Source: AWTP1-13 sp035550075
GTDB lineage: Bacteria; Pseudomonadota; Alphaproteobacteria; Rhizobiales; Hyphomicrobiaceae
Direction of reading: 5' to 3'
Assembly (NCBI GenBank): GCA_035550075.1
Contig: DASZQG010000098.1
Coordinates: 1 to 48,891, forward strand
DNA: 48,891 bases
Made by a program: the position numbers and the translations under genes. Position 1 is the first letter of the stretch; every line of letters begins with the position of its first letter. Under the pieces are notes generated by a model, which saw only the letters and a program-made list of their open reading frames with translations, ran no database searches and had not been told where the DNA came from. This document shows, one piece after another, positions 43,685 through 48,891 of this stretch.

Positions 43685-44614
43685 TCACTGCGGGCTCGCG
43701 GCGGCCCCGTTGACAGCCTCCAGAGTGGCACCCGCTCTCTCGGTTGCAAGCTCAGCGAACGCGGATGACGCCACCGTCACATACCGCTCCTTGTGCCGCA
43801 GAATGGAAAAATTGCGCGTGGGCAGACTTGCGGGAACAGCAACCAGCAAGCCCGCCGCGAGCGCCCGTTCCACCACCAGCCGCGAGATGATGGTGGCGCC
43901 GGCGCCGGCCTCGACCGCTGTGCACACCGCCTCGTTCGATGGCAGTTCCACGGCGATCCTGAGATTTTCCCGCGCGATGCCCAGTGCCGGCAGCGCAGCT
44001 TCGAGAATCGAACGTGTGCCGGAGCCGCGCTCGCGGCACACCCACGAGGCAGCGCAAAATTCTTCTGGCGACCGCGGGGGCCTACGCGCCCACGCATGGC
44101 CGGCGGCAACCACCAGCACCAGGCGGTCCTCGGCAACCGAACGCACCACCAGAACGGGATCGTCGATGTCGCCCTCGATGAACCCGAGATCAGCCGCGCC
44201 GTCGTGCACCATGCCCGCGACCGACTCCGTGTTGCCGAGCGACAGCGACAACGCGATTCCCGGGTAGCGCGATCGGTATTGTTGGATCAGCCGCGGCAGC
44301 CAATAGTTGCCGACAGTCTGGCTGGCCGCAACGCTGAGCGTGCCGCGCTTCAGTCCGGCGATATCGCTGAGAAGGGTTTCGGCGGCTCCCGCGCGTTGCA
44401 GCACGGCCTTGGCCTCCGCCAGGAACATTCGCCCGGCTCCAGTCAGCTCGATGCGCCGGCCCACGCGGTGAAAGAGCTTCGTCTCATAGCGACCCTCCAG
44501 CGCTGCGATGGCGGCGCTCGTTGCGGATTGGGTGAGATTCAGAACGCGCGCAGCCTGCGTCACGTGCTCGTGCTCGGCAACGGCGACAAAGATGCGAAGC
44601 TGCTCAAGGGTCAT
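43685..44614 (-). CDS. LysR-family transcriptional regulator
   Basis: 309-residue LTTR with the N-terminal helix-turn-helix MTLEQLRIFVAVAEHEHVTQAARVLNLTQSATSAAIAALEGRYETKLFHRVGRRIELTGAGRMFLAEAKAVL and a LysR substrate domain (GTLSVAASQTVGNYWLPRLIQQYRSRYPGIALSLSLGNTESVAGMVHDGAADLGFIEG). The closest named relatives by eye are the YeiE/CbbR-like group. It lies between the alkylsulfatase and the sat-apr block, so control of one of these sulfur functions is plausible but unproven. Confidence 0.94.
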   Translation of the reverse strand: MTLEQLRIFVAVAEHEHVTQAARVLNLTQSATSAAIAALEGRYETKLFHRVGRRIELTGAGRMFLAEAKAVLQRAGAAETLLSDIAGLKRGTLSVAASQTVGNYWLPRLIQQYRSRYPGIALSLSLGNTESVAGMVHDGAADLGFIEGDIDDPVLVVRSVAEDRLVLVVAAGHAWARRPPRSPEEFCAASWVCRERGSGTRSILEAALPALGIARENLRIAVELPSNEAVCTAVEAGAGATIISRLVVERALAAGLLVAVPASLPTRNFSILRHKERYVTVASSAFAELATERAGATLEAVNGAAASPQ

Positions 44615-44733
44615 GCGGCGGATTGTATAGGGGCGTGACGGCCATGTCAGTTCGCACCGCAGTCGGGGCCGACATCTAGGCTAATTCCCACAACCGGCAT
44701 CGCCGCTTCCCGCAACGGCCTCTAAGGCATAGC

Positions 44734-45315
44734 TCAGCGGGCGTCGGGCTCGATCCATTTCGTTTCGGGCGGCGCCGAGTAGGTTTTCAACTGATCAAGC
44801 AGGCCGTCGGGGGACGACGCCACCAGCAGCATGCCGCGATGCGGCGGCCTCAGAAACCTTTCCTCCGTCACGAAGTCGAGAAAGTCGAGCAGGCGATCGT
44901 AGTAGCCGGCCGTATTCAGCAGCGCGCACGGTTTGCGGTGGCTGCCAAGCTGGGCCCAGGTCCACATTTCGAAAAGCTCCTCGAGCGTTCCGATGCCGCC
45001 CGGCAGAGCCACGAATCCGTCCGACAATTCGGCCATCAGGGCTTTGCGCTCGTGCATCGAGGCAACGACCCTCAAGTCCGCAAGGCCGGCGTGTGCAACC
45101 TCGTGTTCCACCAGCGCGCGCGGTATGACACCGATCACCTCGCCCCCGGCGGCCTGGGCGGCAGTTGCCAGCGCCCCCATAAGTCCGATGCCCGCCCCGC
45201 CATAGACGATGCCGATCCCGCGCTCGGCCAGAAACGTCCCCAACGCGGCGGCGGCAGCAAGATATGTTGGGTTCCGGCCGGCGCTGGAGCCGCAGAAGAC
45301 ACAGAGGCGATTCAT
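44734..45315 (-). CDS. LOG-family protein (TIGR00730, cytokinin-activating type)
   Basis: 193-residue Rossmann-like protein that in characterised members releases ribose 5-phosphate from nucleotides. The motifs are VFCGSSAGRNPTYLAAA, VYGGAGIGLMGALA, SMHERKALM (residues 87-93) and PGGIGTLEELFEMWTWAQLG (from residue 105), which includes the conserved PGGxGTxxE. It is divergent from sat and probably unrelated to it. Confidence 0.94.
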   Translation of the reverse strand: MNRLCVFCGSSAGRNPTYLAAAAALGTFLAERGIGIVYGGAGIGLMGALATAAQAAGGEVIGVIPRALVEHEVAHAGLADLRVVASMHERKALMAELSDGFVALPGGIGTLEELFEMWTWAQLGSHRKPCALLNTAGYYDRLLDFLDFVTEERFLRPPHRGMLLVASSPDGLLDQLKTYSAPPETKWIEPDAR

Positions 45316-45548
45316 GTCGTGAGGTCGCTTCGTCTAGGTCTCTTGGAGAATGCAGCTACCTATGGCTTTGAGCGCCTCTTCTTTCAAGACAATGTTGCGC
45401 GGCTCACCTTGCGGGCCTATCCCCTTCCGGCTCCGCGCATTTTTTCGATATGCACTTCTGCTTTTTCGAAAAGCTGCCTAGCGGGGCGGCGCCCATGCCT
45501 CTAGGACTCTTCCAATCATCGCTGGAAGACAGTGCAAGGGGAGACGAC

Positions 45549-46727
45549 ATGTCGAAGCTCGTGCCGCCGCATGGAGGTGGCGTTCTCAAGCCCCTCCTGG
45601 TCCCCGTAGCGGAGCGGCCCGCGCGGCTGCGTGATGCTTCACGCCTGAAGAAGGTCCCCATCACGACGCGCGAGGTGTCGGACCTTTTCATGCTCGGCAT
45701 GGGCGCCTACACGCCTCTGGGCGGCTTCATGGGCCATGATGATTGGCGCTCTTCCGTCACGGAAATGAAGCTCGCCAGCGGCGTATTCTGGCCGATCCCC
45801 ATCACGCTATCGCTGGCAGGCGGTATTGCCGACAGTCTCGGCATTGGCGAGGACATCGCGCTGGCCGATGCCGAAACCGGCGAGGTGCTGGGTCAGCTCA
45901 CCGTGCAGGAAAAATACACGATCGATCGCGAACTCGAATGCCGCCACGTGTTTCGCACCACGGACCCGAAGCATCCCGGCGTGGAAAAGGTGATGCAGCA
46001 GGGCGAGGTCAATATCGGCGGGCCGGTCGCAGTGTTTTCCGAAGGCGAATATCCCGAGAAGTACAAGGGACTTTACCTGCGGCCCGAGGAAGCCCGGCGG
46101 CAGTTCGAGGCGCGCGGTTGGACCCGGGTTGCCGCGTTTCAAACGCGTAATCCGATGCACCGCAGCCACGAGTATCTCGCCAAGATCGCGGCCGAGGTGA
46201 CGGACGGTGTCTTCATTCATCAGGTCCTGGGCAAGCTCAAAGCCGGCGACATTCCCGCCGAGGTACGAACGCGTGCGATCCAGGCGATGATCGACAACTA
46301 CTTCAAGCCGAACATCGCCATCCAGGCCGGATATCCGATCGAAATGCGCTATGCAGGTCCGCGCGAGGCCCTCATCCACGCGCTCATCCGCCAGAACTTC
46401 GGGTGCTCACACCTTGTTGTCGGGCGTGACCATGCGGGTGTCGGCAGTTACTACGGCCCCTACGACTCCCAGCACATTTTCGACGAGCTGTGGGAGGGCG
46501 CCTTGCTCTGCAAGCCCCTCAAGATCGACGTGACCTTCTACTGCTACAAGTGCGCCGGCATGGCGACCGGCAAGACGTGCCCACATGACGAGAAATATCA
46601 TCTCTCCGTCTCCGGAACCCGGCAGCGCGAGATGCTGTCCAAAGGCGAGGAGGTGCCCCCCGAGTTTAGCCGCCCGGAGGTGATTGCCATTCTTCGCGAC
46701 TACTACAAGGGCCTGGGCGCAACCTGA
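45549..46727 (+). CDS. sat: Sulfate adenylyltransferase (ATP sulfurylase), dissimilatory type
   Basis: 392-residue homomeric ATP sulfurylase. In sulfur oxidisers it runs toward ATP plus sulfate from adenosine phosphosulfate (APS) and pyrophosphate. The substrate motif QTRNPMHRSH covers residues 198-207, and GRDHAGVGSYY starts at residue 292, with CYKCAGMATGKTCPH near the end as in the Sat type. It lacks a kinase domain, unlike fungal enzymes. The ATG at 45549 follows AAGGGGAG. It heads the sat-aprM-aprB-aprA block. Confidence 0.95.
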   Translation: MSKLVPPHGGGVLKPLLVPVAERPARLRDASRLKKVPITTREVSDLFMLGMGAYTPLGGFMGHDDWRSSVTEMKLASGVFWPIPITLSLAGGIADSLGIGEDIALADAETGEVLGQLTVQEKYTIDRELECRHVFRTTDPKHPGVEKVMQQGEVNIGGPVAVFSEGEYPEKYKGLYLRPEEARRQFEARGWTRVAAFQTRNPMHRSHEYLAKIAAEVTDGVFIHQVLGKLKAGDIPAEVRTRAIQAMIDNYFKPNIAIQAGYPIEMRYAGPREALIHALIRQNFGCSHLVVGRDHAGVGSYYGPYDSQHIFDELWEGALLCKPLKIDVTFYCYKCAGMATGKTCPHDEKYHLSVSGTRQREMLSKGEEVPPEFSRPEVIAILRDYYKGLGAT

Positions 46728-46793
46728 TGCGCAAGCCATTTCAACGACGGCGCCCAATAAGAAGAATATTCGAACGAAACATTCGCTTCGGTG

Positions 46794-46831
46794 AATGAAT
46801 GCGCCTTTGCGCGCCCTTCATTGGAATTTTT
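46794..46831 (+). terminator. Possible terminator after sat
   Basis: AATGAA (46794-46799) with TTCATT (46817-46822), and inner GCGC with GCGC, form an imperfect hairpin, followed by GGAATTTTTA. If active it would make sat expression partly independent of aprMBA. Confidence 0.3.
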
Positions 46832-46908
46832 ATCCGTCTAACGATTGACTGGCTGTCGCTCCGATGCTTACCGTCGCCACACTCAAGGCACCGGGGAAAC
46901 GACGCACG

Positions 46909-47697
46909 ATGTTCACGAGCAATCCCTTCGCTGAACTCTCAGCGTCCGTATCGCCCGCCATCATGCAGACCTACGTCATCGTCATGGCCCTGCTGGTCGT
47001 AGGTGGGACACTGTTCGATATCGTGCACAAGGGCAGCGCCCGCTACTTCTTCGACAACTGGCGCGCGTCCAGTGCGAAGGCGAAGAAACAGGTTTCCGGT
47101 GGAGACAAAGTCTCCATTGCCGTGCAGACGGCGGTGCACGACGTGCTGGCCTCCGGCGAATTCTGCAACACGCGAAGAAGGATCGCCCACCTGTTGGGGA
47201 TGTACGGGTTTGTGATCTATGTCGCCACCACCGCGATCATGGTGTTCTCCTACCCGACGCCCGCTACGCCGACTCCCGATTTGCTTGCCGCGCTATGGTA
47301 CATCGGCGCGCTGCTGGTCTGTGTCGGCGGATACTGGTTCTGGTTCTTCATCCGTGTCGATGTGGCGGCCGAGGGCAATTCGCCGTTCCGCTTCGTCCGT
47401 GCCGACCTGTTTATCGTGGCCTTGGTGCTCAGCACGACGTTTGCGTTGATCTGGGCGTGGCAACAGGCGCAGGGCAACACGGGCTGGGCCACGCTGTTTC
47501 TCGGCCTCTATCTGATCGCCACCACTGTGCTGTTCGGCTCGATTCCGTGGTCCAAGTTCTCGCACATGTTCTTCAAGCCGGCCGCGGCGTTCGAGAAGCG
47601 GCTGTCCGAGGCGAACGGCACTCGTAGCAACCTGCCGCCTCCGGCCAGCGCTCCGGCGAAATTCGGCAGCGCCACCAAGCATGCGCATCACTACTGA
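46909..47697 (+). CDS. aprM: APS reductase membrane anchor (AprM-like)
   Basis: 262-residue inner-membrane protein with about five helices (YVIVMALLVVGGTLFDIV, MYGFVIYVATTAIMVFSY, LWYIGALLVCVGGYWFWFFI, LFIVALVLSTTFALIWAW, ATLFLGLYLIATTVLFGSI). Position directly before aprBA matches the aprMBA order of sulfur-oxidising bacteria, where AprM anchors AprBA and passes electrons to the quinone pool. Assignment rests mainly on context and topology. The ATG at 46909 follows GGGGAAA; one 45 bases earlier is possible. Confidence 0.75.
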   Translation: MFTSNPFAELSASVSPAIMQTYVIVMALLVVGGTLFDIVHKGSARYFFDNWRASSAKAKKQVSGGDKVSIAVQTAVHDVLASGEFCNTRRRIAHLLGMYGFVIYVATTAIMVFSYPTPATPTPDLLAALWYIGALLVCVGGYWFWFFIRVDVAAEGNSPFRFVRADLFIVALVLSTTFALIWAWQQAQGNTGWATLFLGLYLIATTVLFGSIPWSKFSHMFFKPAAAFEKRLSEANGTRSNLPPPASAPAKFGSATKHAHHY

Positions 47698-47734
47698 GCT
47701 TCGCACCTGCGCCCGCGAGGGGAGATAGGGAAAC

Positions 47735-48196
47735 ATGCCGACGTTTGTCTACATGACGCGCTGCGACGGCTGCGGCCACTGCGTCGATATCTGCCCGTCC
47801 GACATCATGCACATCGACAAGACCTACCGCCGCGCGCTCAACATCGAGCCGAACATGTGCTGGGAGTGCTACTCGTGTGTGAAGGCCTGCCCGCAGTTCG
47901 CAATCGACTGCCGCGGCTACGCCGACTTCGCACCCCTCGGCCACAGTGTGCGCGTCCGCCGCGAGGAGGAGAAGGGCACCATCTCCTGGAAGATCAAATT
48001 CCGCGACGGTCGCGAGAAGGATTTCGTTTCGCCGATCAGAACGACGCCCTGGGGGTCGATCCCGTCGCCGGCCGAACTGGCCCCGCCGACAGCTGAGATG
48101 TTGAAATCTCAACACCTCGCGCATGAGCCCGACGCGCTCAATGTACCGGCGCTGCCGGCGTTAAAGCCCAACCAACTCAAGCAAGGACTGGTGTAG
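47735..48196 (+). CDS. aprB: Adenylylsulfate reductase beta subunit
   Basis: 153-residue iron-sulfur subunit. Two [4Fe-4S] clusters are bound by C10, C13, C16, C20 and by C42, C45, C48, C52 (CDGCGHCVDICPSDIMHIDK and CWECYSCVKACPQFAI). The rest, including YADFAPLGHSVRVRREEEKGTISWKIKFRDGREKDFVSPIRTTPWGS, is typical AprB. It carries electrons between AprA and the membrane partner. It ends directly before the aprA start with no gap. Confidence 0.96.
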   Translation: MPTFVYMTRCDGCGHCVDICPSDIMHIDKTYRRALNIEPNMCWECYSCVKACPQFAIDCRGYADFAPLGHSVRVRREEEKGTISWKIKFRDGREKDFVSPIRTTPWGSIPSPAELAPPTAEMLKSQHLAHEPDALNVPALPALKPNQLKQGLV

Positions 48197-48891
48197 ATGC
48201 GCCGCCGAAAGACCGTTTATGTGGATGCCGACATTCTCGTCGTCGGTGGCGGTATGGGCGGATGCGGAGCCACCTACGAGTCGAGGTACTGGGGCCGCGA
48301 TCTGAAGATCGTCTGCGTCGAGAAGGCCAACATCGAGCGCAGTGGGGCCGTCGCACAAGGCCTCTATGCCATCAACTGCTACATGGGCATGCAGTGGAAT
48401 GAGAATCAGCCCGAGGACCACGTCCGCTACGCCCGCACGGATCTCATGGGACTCGTGCGCGAGGACCTCGGTTACGACATCGCCCGGCACGTTGATTCAA
48501 CGGTGCACAAGTTCGAGGAGTGGGGCTTGCCGATCATGCGCGACCCCAAGACCGGGAGGTATCAGCGCGAGGGCAAATGGCAGATCATGATCCACGGCGA
48601 GAGCTACAAGCCCATCGTCGCGGAGGCCGCGCGCAAAGCGGCAAGCGAAGTCTACAACCGCATCATGGTCACCCATCTGCTGATGGACCGGTCGCGCAAG
48701 CGCGTCGCCGGCGCCGTCGGCTTCAACGTGCGCACCGGCGATTTCCACGTGTTCCGCGCCAAGGCGGTGATCGTCGCCGCCGGCGGTGCGTCCCACATCT
48801 TCAAGCCGCGCGCTGTCGGCGAGGGCATGGGCCGCACCTGGTACGCGCCATGGAGCAGCGCGTCCGCTTATGCGCTTCCGATCCTGGTCGG
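48197..48891 (+). CDS. aprA: Adenylylsulfate reductase alpha subunit, 3' end outside window
   Basis: FAD-containing catalytic subunit that oxidises sulfite and AMP to APS in sulfur oxidisers. The first 231 codons are present. The FAD motif DILVVGGGMGGCGATYESRYWG opens the protein, followed by VEKANIERSGAVAQGLYAINCYMG, HVRYARTDLMGLVREDL, and GKWQIMIHGESYKPIVAEAARKA, then AVIVAAGGASHIFKP, all AprA hallmarks. The gene is cut by the window edge; the complete protein would be about 620 residues. Confidence 0.96.
   Translation, partial: MRRRKTVYVDADILVVGGGMGGCGATYESRYWGRDLKIVCVEKANIERSGAVAQGLYAINCYMGMQWNENQPEDHVRYARTDLMGLVREDLGYDIARHVDSTVHKFEEWGLPIMRDPKTGRYQREGKWQIMIHGESYKPIVAEAARKAASEVYNRIMVTHLLMDRSRKRVAGAVGFNVRTGDFHVFRAKAVIVAAGGASHIFKPRAVGEGMGRTWYAPWSSASAYALPILV

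Overview
The window looks like chromosomal DNA of a high-GC alphaproteobacterium, most likely of the order Hyphomicrobiales (Rhizobiales). That placement is an inference from gene order and signals: hrcA-grpE lying divergent to rph-rdgB-hemW, an imuA-imuB-dnaE2 mutagenesis cassette behind a GTTC-N7-GTTC LexA box, a CYTAT-type RpoH promoter before dnaK, and a TTGACA/CTAAAT promoter before a tRNA-Ala gene. A near-perfect parS site at 27656-27671 suggests the region is close to the replication origin. No insertion sequences, phage genes or CRISPR arrays were seen. Essentially every long open frame on the opposite strand of a gene is a codon-bias shadow.

Layout. 1-6.3 kb (minus): heat-shock and housekeeping block hrcA, grpE, dnaK, dnaJ, pyrF. 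6.7-15.3 kb: mostly plus-strand housekeeping genes (rph, a VOC protein, rdgB, hemW, rsmI, yraN, an NADPH-dependent FMN reductase, comM), with two minus-strand envelope genes (an LpoA-like lipoprotein and a secreted PRC-barrel protein). 15.4-18.3 kb (plus): a small catabolic set made of a DsbA/HCCA-isomerase-like protein, a CaiB-type CoA transferase and a TauD-type dioxygenase. 18.3-27 kb (minus): a three-subunit molybdenum hydroxylase, a MoaD/ThiS-like small protein, and a complete LivKHMGF-type ABC importer. 27.2-29.6 kb: a DUF1330 gene behind a long palindrome, the parS site, folD-DUF167-yggT, and tRNA-Ala(CGC).

29.6-35.8 kb (minus): a GntR regulator, an EctD-like PhyH dioxygenase, a homoserine-dehydrogenase-like oxidoreductase with a C-terminal SAF domain, and a TRAP transporter (DctPQM). 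This reads as one uptake-and-degradation locus for an unidentified organic acid or polyol. 36-41.5 kb (minus): the SOS-controlled imuA-imuB-dnaE2 operon. 41.7-43.7 kb (plus): a cytoplasmic SdsA1/BDS1-type alkylsulfatase. 43.7-45.3 kb (minus): a LysR regulator and a LOG-family nucleosidase. 45.5 kb to the right edge (plus): sat-aprM-aprB-aprA, a module for dissimilatory oxidation of sulfite to sulfate through adenosine phosphosulfate; aprA is cut by the window end.

The most informative points are the sulfur-oxidation module in a Hyphomicrobiales-like background, the two uncharacterised import-plus-oxidation loci, the parS site, and several precise regulatory sites: the LexA box exactly filling the imuA promoter spacer, an RpoH promoter, two palindromic operators, and a terminator inside the liv operon. 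No wholly new defence or mobile system was recognised.
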